Assembly (NCBI RefSeq): GCF_001083785.1
Contig: NZ_LAVL01000064.1
Span: forward strand, 1-45,435
Reading direction: 5' to 3'
DNA length: 45,435 nt
From: Nonomuraea sp. SBT364
Lineage (GTDB): Bacteria; Actinomycetota; Actinomycetes; Streptosporangiales; Streptosporangiaceae
The translations under genes and the position numbers were made by a program. Under the pieces are notes generated by a model that was not told where the DNA came from, searched no databases, and was given only the letters and a program-made list of their open reading frames with translations. Positions 16,268 to 24,419 of this stretch are shown here, one piece after another (positions within the stretch are counted from its first letter, which is position 1; the number at the start of each line of letters is the position of its first letter).

Positions 16268-16299
16268 CCGGCGGGCCCTCCTCCGGGTGAGCCCGCCGG
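16268..16299 (+). terminator. Hairpin between copies 2 and 3
   Basis: CCGGCGGGC and GCCCGCCGG form a perfect 9-base stem with a 14-base loop, starting three bases after the copy 2 stop codon. It could be a terminator or an mRNA-stability element that separates the expression of copies 1-2 from 3-4. Confidence 0.5.
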
Positions 16300-16331
16300 C
16301 ACACGGACCCCTCACCAGAACGGCACCCCCC

Positions 16332-17075
16332 ATGCGAACCCTCATCGCCGGCGTGGCCGTGGCTTCGGCCGCCGCCCTCGCCTTCGCCACCCCCGCCCAG
16401 GCGGCGCCCAAGGACCCCGTCGCGGCGGTCAAGAAGCAGCTCGTCGCCGGCAAGGGCGTGAGCTTCACCGACACCACCACGCTCGTGCGCGAGGACGGCT
16501 CCGAGCCGTTCATGAAGCGCAAGGGCAAGCTCATGTTCGGCAAGGGCAGGATCGCGGCCGCCGACATGGCCACGACGTACGACGCGAAGAAGCCGGACGA
16601 GCTGTTCAAGGACGACCGCACGATCGTGGTCGGCAAGACGGCGTACGTGTCGGGCGACATGTACGAGAAGGACCTGCCCGGGGACACGACCTGGCGCAGG
16701 TCCAAGCACGCGGCGTTGAGCAGCTGGTTCGCCCAGCCGATCAACCCGGTCGAGCCGGCCACGCTGAAGAAGCTGCTGGCCAGGGCCGAGCGCACGTCGA
16801 ACGGCTACCGGGGCACGATCACGTTCGACCAGCTGAAGAAGGTCTCGCCCTGGTTCCGCACCAGCATCCCGGTCTTCATGGAGGGCGGCACCAAGGTGTC
16901 GTGGCGGCTCACGGTCAGCCGCAGCGGCGTACCGCAGCGCCTGACCTCCTCCTACTCGGGCGAGGGGCTGGTCGGCGCCTGGCAGGACATCACGGTCAAG
17001 CAGGACACCACCTTCCGGGGCTGGGGAGCGAAGGTCTCGATCAAGGCTCCGCCGGCCGGCGAGGTCGCCTCCTAG
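16332..17075 (+). CDS. Secreted protein, tandem family copy 3
   Basis: A 247-residue paralog starting at ATG 16332 (MRTLIAGVAVASAAALAFAT). I reject a longer in-frame start because the signal peptide begins here. It lacks a clear Shine-Dalgarno (upstream sequence is AACGGCACCCCCC). It repeats the copy 2 pattern closely: DPVAAVKKQLVAGKGVSF, MKRKGKLMFGKG, AYVSGDMYEKDLPGDTTW, PATLKKLLARAERTSNGYRG, then KKVSPWF and TFRGWGAKVSIKAPPAGE at the C-terminus. Two long blocks (signal region, and the region around SNGY) are nearly identical in DNA to copy 2, whereas the segments between them differ, which points to recent duplication or gene conversion. Confidence 0.8.
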   Translation: MRTLIAGVAVASAAALAFATPAQAAPKDPVAAVKKQLVAGKGVSFTDTTTLVREDGSEPFMKRKGKLMFGKGRIAAADMATTYDAKKPDELFKDDRTIVVGKTAYVSGDMYEKDLPGDTTWRRSKHAALSSWFAQPINPVEPATLKKLLARAERTSNGYRGTITFDQLKKVSPWFRTSIPVFMEGGTKVSWRLTVSRSGVPQRLTSSYSGEGLVGAWQDITVKQDTTFRGWGAKVSIKAPPAGEVAS

Positions 17076-17135
17076 TCGCAGGACTGGGACCCGCGGGCAC
17101 CACCGAAACGACTACCGAAAACAGAGGAAATCCCC

Positions 17136-17993
17136 ATGAAGCGCATCATCACCGGCCTGGCGTTGGCGTCGGCCGCCGCCCTCGTGACGGCCACGCCCGC
17201 GCAGGCCGCGGCGCCCAAGAACCCGGTGGCTGCGGTCAAGAAGCACATCGCCCCCGGCAAGGGCGTGAAGTTCACCGAGCGCACCACCATCATCGAGGAC
17301 GGCGAGGGTGCCGTCTTCCTGCGGCGCACCGGCAGCTTCGCGTTCGGCCGGTCGGGCGTCGTCGCGTCCGACATCACCGGCAAGCTGGCCATCAACGCCG
17401 ACGACCTGGACGCCGAGGAGGACTCGCTGCTGGCGGCGCTGACCAAGTCCGAGCGCACGATCAGGGTCGGCACCACGTCCTACCTGTCGGGCGGCATCTG
17501 GGCGAGTGTGGTGCCGGAGGGCGAGACCTGGTACAAGGTCCCCCACGGCCCGCCCGCCGGCATGCTCGGCATGTTCGGCCAGCCCGTGAACATCGCGGAG
17601 CCGGCCACGCTCAAGGCCCTGTTCAAGAACGCCAAGCCGGCCACCGGCGGCTACAAGGGCAAGATCACCGTCGGTGAGCTCCGCAAGGCGTCCGCGTGGT
17701 TCCGCGCCTCCAGGATGGGGGCCAAGGACTCGGCCAAGACGCTGAAGGCCCCGATCAACTGGCGGCTCACCGTGGACGCCAAGGGTCTGCCCACGCGCCT
17801 GGTGACGACGTTCGCGGGGAGCGCGCTGTCCCTGGACGGCGGGAACCTGAGCATCGACACCCGCTTCACCGGCTGGGGCGGCAAGCTGACGATCAAGGCG
17901 CCGTCGGCCGACGAGGTCACCACCGACCTTGAGGAAGGCGGCGAGAAGGCCGTCGAGGAGTTCGGCAAGCTCAACGGCATCGCGCGCAAGTAA
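17136..17993 (+). CDS. Secreted protein, tandem family copy 4
   Basis: A 285-residue paralog with a strong ribosome site (AGAGGAAA) and signal peptide MKRIITGLALASAAALVTAT ending ATPAQA. Family phrases are NPVAAVKKHIAPGKGVKF, FLRRTGSFAFGRSGVVASDI, SYLSGGIWASVVPEGETWYK, PATLKALFKNAKPATGGYKG, WRLTVDAKGLPTRLVTTF and TRFTGWGGKLTIKAPSADEV. It carries an extra acidic insertion (near residues 85-95) and a charged C-terminal tail (DLEEGGEKAVEEFGKLNG). It shares features with both copy 1 (RSGVVA) and copies 2-3. The gene is followed immediately by the strong hairpin at 18001-18029. Confidence 0.8.
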   Translation: MKRIITGLALASAAALVTATPAQAAAPKNPVAAVKKHIAPGKGVKFTERTTIIEDGEGAVFLRRTGSFAFGRSGVVASDITGKLAINADDLDAEEDSLLAALTKSERTIRVGTTSYLSGGIWASVVPEGETWYKVPHGPPAGMLGMFGQPVNIAEPATLKALFKNAKPATGGYKGKITVGELRKASAWFRASRMGAKDSAKTLKAPINWRLTVDAKGLPTRLVTTFAGSALSLDGGNLSIDTRFTGWGGKLTIKAPSADEVTTDLEEGGEKAVEEFGKLNGIARK

Positions 17994-18000
17994 CCCCTGA

Positions 18001-18029
18001 GGCCGGCCGTGGCGCCGCCACGGCCGGCC
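18001..18029 (+). terminator. Strong terminator of the secreted-paralog array
   Basis: GGCCGGCCGTGGC and GCCACGGCCGGCC form a perfect 13-base stem with a three-base loop, seven bases after the copy 4 stop codon. Confidence 0.85.
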
Positions 18030-18146
18030 CAGAATGTACAAAATTGAACCGTTATGACATCGTGACGCCCTCCTGGACGACGAATCACGGGCCTCAGCTG
18101 TCACATCTATGGAACGCGTCAAGCACATAGTCCAGGAGTACGACCC

Positions 18147-19043
18147 GTGAAGCTCTTCCCCCGGATGCCGGCCGTGACCGCCCTGGTCGCCGTGGCCGTC
18201 TGCATGGCGCTGGCAGCCCCCGCCGAGGCCGCGCCGAAGAAGGCCAGGCTCGGCATCTCAGACATCACCCCCATGGGGGAGAAATCAGAGAAGGTGGGCG
18301 TCGGTTTCCCGATCATCGTGACGTTCGACCGCAAGGTGCGTGACCGGGCGGCGGCCGAATCGGTGCTGCGGGTGGAGGCCGAAAGGCCCGTCGAGGGCGC
18401 CTGGCGGTGGGTGGCCGACAACAAGGTCGTCTACCGCACCAAGACCTACTGGAAGCCGAACCAGAAGGTGCTCTTCAAGGCCCTGCTCAGCGAGATCCCG
18501 GGCAACGAGGCGGCGAAGAACGTCAGCCGCCGCTTCGCCGTCGGCGCGCAGAACATCTCCGTCGTCGACACCCGCAAGCACGTGATGAAGGTCTACCGCA
18601 ACGGCAAGCTGGCCAAGAAGATCGCGATCAGCGCCGGCCGGGGCGGCCTGGTCAGGAACGGCGTCGACGTCTACCTGACCACCAGCGGCGTCCACCTGAC
18701 CATGGGCAAGAAGGCCGTGGAGACCATGACCTCGTCCTGGATGGGCGTGACCGACCCCAAGGACCCGCGCTACTACAAGGAGCAGATCCCGTGGGCGGTC
18801 CGCATCTCCGACAGCGGCGAGTACGTCCACCAGAGCTACGGCGACTACCAGTTCCTGGGCCGCTCCAACCAGAGCCACGGCTGCGTGCGCGCCACCCCGG
18901 CCGGCGCCAAGTGGTTCTACGGCATCGCCCAGCGCGGTGACGTCGTGAAGATCACCGGCACCAAGCGCAAGCTCGACTGGCGCAACGGCTGGAGCTACTG
19001 GCAGCTCAACTGGACGCAGTGGAAGCAGGGCAGCGCCCTCTAG
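18147..19043 (+). CDS. Secreted L,D-transpeptidase (Ig-like domain plus YkuD domain)
   Basis: L,D-transpeptidases make 3-3 cross-links in peptidoglycan or attach proteins to it outside the membrane. The 298-residue protein has a signal peptide (to about APAEA-AP; the cysteine in VAVCMALAAP is not in a lipobox), one Ig-like domain (about residues 32-130) that resembles those of mycobacterial Ldt enzymes, and a YkuD domain (about 133-270) with the catalytic SHGCVRATPAGA motif (C246) and the upstream histidine in EYVHQSYG. Actinobacterial Ldts usually have two Ig-like domains or a lipobox; this one is shorter. The GTG start at 18147 has AGGAGT eight bases upstream. Its stop overlaps that of the convergent pcrA within CTAG (19040-19043). 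Confidence 0.93.
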   Translation: MKLFPRMPAVTALVAVAVCMALAAPAEAAPKKARLGISDITPMGEKSEKVGVGFPIIVTFDRKVRDRAAAESVLRVEAERPVEGAWRWVADNKVVYRTKTYWKPNQKVLFKALLSEIPGNEAAKNVSRRFAVGAQNISVVDTRKHVMKVYRNGKLAKKIAISAGRGGLVRNGVDVYLTTSGVHLTMGKKAVETMTSSWMGVTDPKDPRYYKEQIPWAVRISDSGEYVHQSYGDYQFLGRSNQSHGCVRATPAGAKWFYGIAQRGDVVKITGTKRKLDWRNGWSYWQLNWTQWKQGSAL

Positions 19044-21292
19044 AGCTTCTCCAGCGGCGCGTAGGCCAGCAGCAACGTCTTCTCGCCGCCGGAGCCGAAG
19101 TCGATCTTGACCTTGGTCTTGTCGCCCACCCCGTCGACCGTCACCACGGTGCCGAGCCCGAAGGCGTCGTGCGTGACCCGGTCGCCGGGGTTGAGCGTGG
19201 GCACCGTGCGGCCGCCGCTCTTCTTCGGCGCCACGGCGGGCGTGGGCTCCCGGCGCGTCGCGGCGCTCCAGGCCGACTTGCTCGGATCCGTACGCCAGTC
19301 GATGAGCATGCCCGGCACCTCGCTGACGAAGCGGGAGGCCGGGTTGAACGACGGCGCCCCCCACGAGCTGCGCACGGCGGCACGGGTGATGTAGAGGCGC
19401 TGCTGGGCCCGGGTGATGCCGACGTAGGCCAGGCGGCGCTCCTCCTCCAGCTCCTTCGGTTCGCCGAGGGAGCGGATGTGCGGGAAGACGCCGTCTTCCA
19501 TGGCCGTCAGGAACACCACCGGGAACTCCAGGCCCTTGGCGGTGTGCAGGGTCATGAGCGTCACCACGCCCTGTCCGCCGTCGGCGTCGGGGATCTGGTC
19601 GGCGTCGGCGACCAGCGACACCTGCTCCAGGAACTCCACCAGCGTGCCCTCCGGGTTGGCCTCCTCGAACTCGGAGGCCACGGAGATCAGCTCGTTGAGG
19701 TTTTCCAGCCGCGACTCGTCCTGCGGGTCTTCGGACGCCTCCAGCTCGGCGCGGTAGCCGGTGGCCACCAGCACCTCCTCGGCCAGCGCCGACGGCGGCA
19801 TGCCCTCGCCCTTGACGATCAGCTCCTCGACGAGCGCGACGAACTCCTTGATCGCGTTGAGCGAGCGGGTCGCCATGCCCGGCGCCTCGTCGGCCCGCCG
19901 CAGCGCGTCCCAGAACGGGATCCGCTCACGGCTCGCGAACGCCTCGACCATGGCCTCGGCCCGGTCGCCGATGCCGCGCTTGGGGACGTTGAGGATGCGC
20001 CGCAGCGACACCACGTCGAGCGGGTTGGCCAGCAGCCGCAGGTAGGCCAGCAGGTCCTTGACCTCCTTGCGCTCGTAGAAGCGCACACCCCCGACGACCT
20101 TGTACGGCAGGCCGGTGCGGATGAAGATCTCCTCGAACACGCGGGAGGCGGCGTTGGTGCGGTAGAAGACCGCGACGTCGCCGGCCTTGACGCCCTCCTC
20201 GTCACTGAGCCGGTCCACCTCCTGGGCGACGAACACGGCCTCGTCGTGCTCGTTGTCGGCCACGTATCCGACGATCTTGGGGCCGTCGCCCTGGTCGGAC
20301 CAGAGGTTCTTGGGCTTGCGCGACTCGTTGCGCGAGATGACCGCGTTGGCGGCGGCCAGGATGTTCTGGGTGGAGCGGTAGTTCTGCTCCAGCAGGATCG
20401 TGCGCGCGTCCGGGTAGTCGCGCTCGAACTCCAGGATGTTGCGGATCGTCGCGCCGCGGAAGGCGTAGATCGACTGGTCGGCGTCACCGACCACGCACAG
20501 CTCGGACATGTCGGCCCCGGGACGCACCACGTCGCCGTCGGCGGTGCGCACCTCGGGATGGCCGACCAGCTCCCGGATCAGGATGTACTGGGCGTGGTTG
20601 GTGTCCTGGTACTCGTCGACGAGGACGTGCCTGAAGCGCATCCGGTAGTGCTCGGCCACCTCGGGGAAGAGCTGGAAGAGCGTCACCGTGTTCATGATGA
20701 TGTCGTCGAAGTCCATCGCGCCGGCCTCGGTGAGCTTGAGCTGGTAGCTCTTGTAGGCCTGGGCGAGCGTCTTCTCCAGGTGGGAGCCGGCCCGGTCGAC
20801 GGCGGTCTCGTAGTCGATCAGCTCGTTCTTGAAGTTGCTGACCTGGGCCGAGAACGAGCGGGGCGGGTAGCGCTTGGGGTCGAGCTCCATCTCGCGGCAC
20901 ACCATGGCCATGAGGCGCTGGGAGTCGGCCTGGTCGTAGATGGAGAAGCTGGACGGGAAGCCGAGCCGCTTGGCCTCCCGCCGCAGGATGCGCATGCACG
21001 CGCTGTGGAAGGTCATCACCCACATCGCCCGCGAGCGCGGCCCGACGAGCTTGTCGATGCGCTCCTTCATCTCCTTGGCGGCCTTGTTGGTGAAGGTGAT
21101 CGCCAGGATCTCGCCCGGATGGGCGTCGCGCTCGGCCAGCAGGTAGGCGATGCGGTGGGTGAGCACCCGCGTCTTTCCGGAGCCCGCCCCCGCCACGATC
21201 AGCAGGGGGCTGCCATGGTGGATCACGGCCTCGCGCTGCTGCGGGTTGAGGCCATCGAGCAAGGGGTGGTCAACAGAGACGTGGGTCGGCAC
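19040..21292 (-). CDS. pcrA: ATP-dependent DNA helicase PcrA/UvrD
   Basis: A 750-residue superfamily 1A 3'-5' helicase for nucleotide-excision repair, replication restart and removal of RecA. It contains the Q-motif (LNPQQREAVIHH), Walker A (VAGAGSGKTRVLTHRI), TFTNKAAKEMKERI, Walker B (LVDEYQDTNHAQY), VVGDADQSIYAFRGA (motif III), LEQNYRS, the VTLMTLHTAKGLEFPVVFL motif and EEERRLAYVGITRA, and a C-terminal Tudor-like RNA-polymerase-binding region (LNPGDRVTHDAFGLGTVVTV). The start is a GTG at 21292 with a poor Shine-Dalgarno, so a slightly different start is possible. In many actinobacteria this gene lies close to sucCD; here five secreted-protein genes separate them. Confidence 0.96.
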   Translation of the reverse strand: MPTHVSVDHPLLDGLNPQQREAVIHHGSPLLIVAGAGSGKTRVLTHRIAYLLAERDAHPGEILAITFTNKAAKEMKERIDKLVGPRSRAMWVMTFHSACMRILRREAKRLGFPSSFSIYDQADSQRLMAMVCREMELDPKRYPPRSFSAQVSNFKNELIDYETAVDRAGSHLEKTLAQAYKSYQLKLTEAGAMDFDDIIMNTVTLFQLFPEVAEHYRMRFRHVLVDEYQDTNHAQYILIRELVGHPEVRTADGDVVRPGADMSELCVVGDADQSIYAFRGATIRNILEFERDYPDARTILLEQNYRSTQNILAAANAVISRNESRKPKNLWSDQGDGPKIVGYVADNEHDEAVFVAQEVDRLSDEEGVKAGDVAVFYRTNAASRVFEEIFIRTGLPYKVVGGVRFYERKEVKDLLAYLRLLANPLDVVSLRRILNVPKRGIGDRAEAMVEAFASRERIPFWDALRRADEAPGMATRSLNAIKEFVALVEELIVKGEGMPPSALAEEVLVATGYRAELEASEDPQDESRLENLNELISVASEFEEANPEGTLVEFLEQVSLVADADQIPDADGGQGVVTLMTLHTAKGLEFPVVFLTAMEDGVFPHIRSLGEPKELEEERRLAYVGITRAQQRLYITRAAVRSSWGAPSFNPASRFVSEVPGMLIDWRTDPSKSAWSAATRREPTPAVAPKKSGGRTVPTLNPGDRVTHDAFGLGTVVTVDGVGDKTKVKIDFGSGGEKTLLLAYAPLEKL

Positions 21293-21386
21293 CCACCTAG
21301 GTTAAGACGCTCCACCGACAATCGGCGCCCGGAATGCGAGTAGCCGGGCTTCGGTTGTCCCGTACGACGATCAGAAAGGGGACGGC

Positions 21387-22106
21387 ATGCTGCCCGAGAA
21401 CGAGATCAACCGGATCCTCGTCGTGTCCGCGCATCCGGACGACGCCGACTTCGGGGCCGCCGGCACCGTGGCCCTGTTCGCCGATGCCGGGGTGGAGGTC
21501 ACGTACCTGCTGGTCACCGACGGTGACGCGGGCGGGAACGAGCGCACGCTGGACAACTCGGGCATGGCCGAGCTCCGCCGTACGGAGCAGACGGCGGCGG
21601 CCAAGTGCGTCGGCGTCACCGACCTGCGCTTCCTGGGCCATGCCGACGGCACCGTGGTGCCCTCGCTGGAGCTGCGCAGGGAGATCGCCCGGGTGATCAG
21701 GCAGGTGCGGCCCGACCTGGTCATCACGCATCACCCGGACCGCAACTACCAGTTCGTCGCGCCGAGCCATCCCGACCACCGCGCGGTCGGCGGCGCCACG
21801 CTGGACGCCGTCTACCCCGACGCGCGCAACCCGTACGCCTTCCCGGAGCTGTTCACCGAGGAGGGCCTGGAGGCGTGGACGGTGCGTGAGGTGTGGCTGA
21901 CCGGCGGCTCGACGCCCAACCACTTCGTGGACATCACGGCCGTCGTCGACCGCAAGCTGGCGGCGCTGCAGTCGCACGCCAGCCAGGTGGCGCATGTCGA
22001 GGGGTTCGCCGACTTCGTCAGAAGCCGCTTCGCCGCCTGGGCCGAGGAGGCGGGCTTCCCCGAGGGGCACTACGCGGAGGGCTTCCAGGTCGTGCCGACC
22101 GCGTAG
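21387..22106 (+). CDS. PIG-L family N-deacetylase (LmbE-like)
   Basis: A 239-residue zinc-dependent deacetylase of the GlcNAc-PI de-N-acetylase/LmbE family, which includes MshB and Mca of mycothiol metabolism. Zinc ligands are visible in AHPDDADFG (H16, D19) and PSHPDHRAVGG (near residue 128); THHPDRNYQ lies close by. The ATG follows AAAGGGGA. The family acts on many amino-sugar and related substrates, and the sequence does not show which; mycothiol genes are not adjacent. It is divergent from pcrA and reads into the decayed VapBC region. Confidence 0.9.
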   Translation: MLPENEINRILVVSAHPDDADFGAAGTVALFADAGVEVTYLLVTDGDAGGNERTLDNSGMAELRRTEQTAAAKCVGVTDLRFLGHADGTVVPSLELRREIARVIRQVRPDLVITHHPDRNYQFVAPSHPDHRAVGGATLDAVYPDARNPYAFPELFTEEGLEAWTVREVWLTGGSTPNHFVDITAVVDRKLAALQSHASQVAHVEGFADFVRSRFAAWAEEAGFPEGHYAEGFQVVPTA

Positions 22107-22116
22107 TCACGTCCCG

Positions 22117-22379
22117 TCACGGCACCGACCCGGGCGGCGCCACCCACAGCGCGGGCTGCCCGGTGACCTCGGCGATGCGGTCGTAGTCGCGGTCGTAGTG
22201 CAGCACGGTGGCTCCGTGTACCTCGGCGCAGGCCGCGATGAGCAGGTCGGCGGTGCTGATGCCCCGGTGCTGGGACTTTTCCACCAGGAGGGCCTGGACG
22301 TCGAGTGCCCGCTAGTAGCCCGCCCGACGGCGGGGTGGGGCATCCGCGCCAGAGCGCTCTTGTCGATCAGGTAGACCAC
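22117..22379 (-). pseudogene. VapC-type PIN-domain toxin, internally deleted and frameshifted
   Basis: The first 20 or so codons from GTG 22379 encode a PIN N-terminus (VVYLIDKSALARMPHPAVGR, containing the first catalytic aspartate). Then the frame changes and the C-terminal half follows: ALDVQALLVEKSQHRGISTA, DLLIAACAEVHGATVLHYDR and a tail ending WVAPPGSVP. About 45 residues from the middle, including the second acidic residue, are missing relative to the roughly 130-residue family. The product cannot be an active RNase. The 8-base gap to the antitoxin remnant is normal vapBC spacing. Confidence 0.8.
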
Positions 22380-22387
22380 GCCCGTGG

Positions 22388-22591
22388 CTACCACGCATGC
22401 TTCATGATCTCCGGGTCCAGCAGGTCCGTATTGTCCCGCGAGGTCCAGTACTCGAACGCTTCCCGCCGCCTGGCCCTTTCGGCGACCTCCGTCAGGGCGG
22501 CGTGCACGGTCTCCTTCATCGTGCCCGTCCCCAGCTCCTCCTGGGCCACCCGCAGGCCCCCATGGTCGCGCGAGAGCCGATGACGTGAGCA
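22388..22591 (-). pseudogene. VapB-type antitoxin remnant
   Basis: The open frame encodes LRVAQEELGTGTMKETVHAA, then LTEVAERARRREAFEYWTSR and NTDLLDPEIMKHAW, which matches the usual VapB layout (ribbon-helix-helix, basic linker, toxin-binding DLLDPE...W). The normal N-terminal beta-strand and start are replaced by sequence with an in-frame stop at 22592-22594, so it is truncated or uses a non-standard start. It lies directly upstream of the broken vapC. Confidence 0.7.
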
Positions 22592-22723
22592 TCAGCATTC
22601 CTCGCAGTGGGTGGAGCCGGTGCTGGCGATCAGGCCGCTGGTGTCGAGGCCGGCCGTCTTCGGCGGGCGCGACAGGGGCCCTGGGGGCGGATCCGGGCGG
22701 TCAGCGCGCTGCTGCGCGGAGGC

Positions 22724-23707
22724 TCACCACCGCTGCCGGGCCTCCTCGGCCCACCCGGTCAGGCCGTCGAGGTCGATCCAGGCGCCGTCGTCGGCCTGCG
22801 CCCTGCCGCTGAAGTGGCCGAAGCACTGGTGCGTCTCCGAGCCCACGATCCCCAGCTCGGTGCGCGCGATCTTCTCGTGGAACGGGGCGAACTCCGCCTC
22901 CACCCGCGTCCCCGTGATCCGCCACGGCCGCAGCCAGTCGTCGCGGTCGTAGTGCCAGGCCAGCTCCTCGCCGATCTTGTGCAGCCGCCCGTCGACGAAC
23001 AGCGCGTTCTCGGTCATGCCGGTGCCGTCGGTCCACTTGCCGCCGAGCTGGATCGCCCGCCCGGGCGCGCTGCCCGCCGCCCAGTTCCACACCACCGAGT
23101 ACGGCCAGCGCCCCCGGCCGTGGTCGAGCACCGCGAACGAATCCCGCTCGCCCACCTCGTACTCGCCGGAGGCCAGCCGCAGCCGCCCCCGCACCGGCCT
23201 GCCCACGTCCTTGAGCGTGTACTGGAACCGCCTGGGGCCCCACGGCACGACCACGCCGAGCGACTCGTGCCCGTCGGGCAGCGGGACCTCCAGGTCGACC
23301 TCGATGCCCGGCGCCACGGCCCGCAGCGAGGTGCCGCCGGGGCGCTGGCGGATGTCGATCCGCAGGGCGGCGGCCCGGGCGGACGCGGTGCCCTCGCCGC
23401 TGCGCTCGGGCATCGCGGTCGCGCGGGCCAGCGGCACCACCACGTCCTTGCTCGTCTCCTGGCCGGTGGCCCGGTCGAGCACGTAGAGGCCGTGCACGCC
23501 CGCGTAGTCGAGCGAGGAGGCGACCAGCCCGATCACGTGGCCGGGGGTGACGATCCCCCAGTATTCCCAGCGTTTGGCGCGGCCCCAGCCGCGCAGGTTG
23601 GCCCGGTGGAGCGGGCGCCGGGTCCAGCCGACCGCTGCCGGGTTGAGCCGTCCGTCCGGCAGGCACAGGTCGACGGGAGCCGTGATCTCCCGCTCATGCG
23701 TCACCAT
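22724..23707 (-). CDS. DUF2804 domain protein
   Basis: A 327-residue protein of the DUF2804 family, recognised by the W-rich core: WGRAKRWEYWGIVTPGHVIG, RWPYSVVWNWAAGSA, QLGGKWTDGTGMTENALFVDG and a C-terminal DDWLRPWRITGTRVEAEFAP followed by FHEKIARTELG. No signal peptide. Function is not established; the family is related to beta-sandwich lipocalin-like enzymes such as hydroxyneurosporene-synthase-like proteins (family knowledge, not shown here). Start chosen at ATG 23707 because a longer start would extend into the coding region of the CPBP gene; even so it overlaps that gene's end by 14 bases, suggesting coupling. Confidence 0.85.
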   Translation of the reverse strand: MVTHEREITAPVDLCLPDGRLNPAAVGWTRRPLHRANLRGWGRAKRWEYWGIVTPGHVIGLVASSLDYAGVHGLYVLDRATGQETSKDVVVPLARATAMPERSGEGTASARAAALRIDIRQRPGGTSLRAVAPGIEVDLEVPLPDGHESLGVVVPWGPRRFQYTLKDVGRPVRGRLRLASGEYEVGERDSFAVLDHGRGRWPYSVVWNWAAGSAPGRAIQLGGKWTDGTGMTENALFVDGRLHKIGEELAWHYDRDDWLRPWRITGTRVEAEFAPFHEKIARTELGIVGSETHQCFGHFSGRAQADDGAWIDLDGLTGWAEEARQRW

Positions 23708-24410
23708 GATCGAAGGGTAGCGACCCCTCGTCACGGTGAGCCGCCAGGCGGGCGAACAGGTAGCCCAGCGAATTGGTGGCCAGGTGCAGCATGGCCGGGG
23801 CCAGCAGGCCGTTGTGCCGCCGCAGCTCGCTGAACAGCACTCCGGCGACGGCCGTCGACAGCACGCTGCCCGCCACCACCCGGGCCGTGTCGAGATGGGC
23901 CGGCGACTCCCCCGCGGCCAGCGCGCCCAGCGCCGGGTTGGCGCGGGCCATGTCGATCGCGGGCAGGATGTGCCAGAGCCCGAACAGGGCCGACGACACC
24001 GCCGTGGCCGTGGCGGTGCCGTGGGAGCGGCGCAGCATGCCGTACAGGGCGCCGCGGAAGCCGACCTCCTCCAGCAGGACCGTGCCGAACGGGACCTGGA
24101 CCAGCGCCTCCTCCAGGACGCGGGCGCGGGTGAGGGAGAGCGCGCGCTCGTCGTGGAAGAACGGGCGGGTGCGGCGCAGGCTGATGCCGGCCGTGTAGAC
24201 GGCCACGACGGAGGCGGCCAGGTCGCCGCCGACCAGCGCGCCCCGGCGGCCGCGCTCGAAGCCGAGCTCCTGCCACGACACGCCGGAGCTGCGGGCCATC
24301 GCGACTAACGCGGCCGTCGCGGCGGCCGAGGTGAGCGGCCCGAGCCGTGGCGCGACCTTGTTGTTGAGGACGTTGGCCGCGGCGAGCACGGCGATCGAGC
24401 GGAGCAGCAC
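23694..24410 (-). CDS. CPBP family intramembrane metalloprotease
   Basis: A 238-residue membrane protein with the motifs of the CAAX protease/bacteriocin-processing (CPBP, Abi) family: LLEEVGFRG (E114, E115, R119), ALFGLWHILP (H147) and HLATNSLGY near residue 213. The remaining sequence supplies about six hydrophobic helices. Such proteins are glutamic-type intramembrane proteases; substrates in actinobacteria are unknown. The GTG start at 24410 overlaps its own weak AAGG ribosome site. It lies nine bases downstream of the WhiB-like gene, so the two may share a transcript. Confidence 0.88.
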   Translation of the reverse strand: MLLRSIAVLAAANVLNNKVAPRLGPLTSAAATAALVAMARSSGVSWQELGFERGRRGALVGGDLAASVVAVYTAGISLRRTRPFFHDERALSLTRARVLEEALVQVPFGTVLLEEVGFRGALYGMLRRSHGTATATAVSSALFGLWHILPAIDMARANPALGALAAGESPAHLDTARVVAGSVLSTAVAGVLFSELRRHNGLLAPAMLHLATNSLGYLFARLAAHRDEGSLPFDHGDA

Positions 24411-24419
24411 CCTTCGAGG

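Noticed and set aside
19019..21343. Long plus-strand open frame opposite pcrA
   Set aside because: The minus-strand pcrA carries every helicase motif; the plus-strand frame has none and is shadow.
22599..22723. Possible small frame between vapB remnant and DUF2804 gene
   Set aside because: No ribosome site and no recognisable product; probably decayed intergenic DNA.
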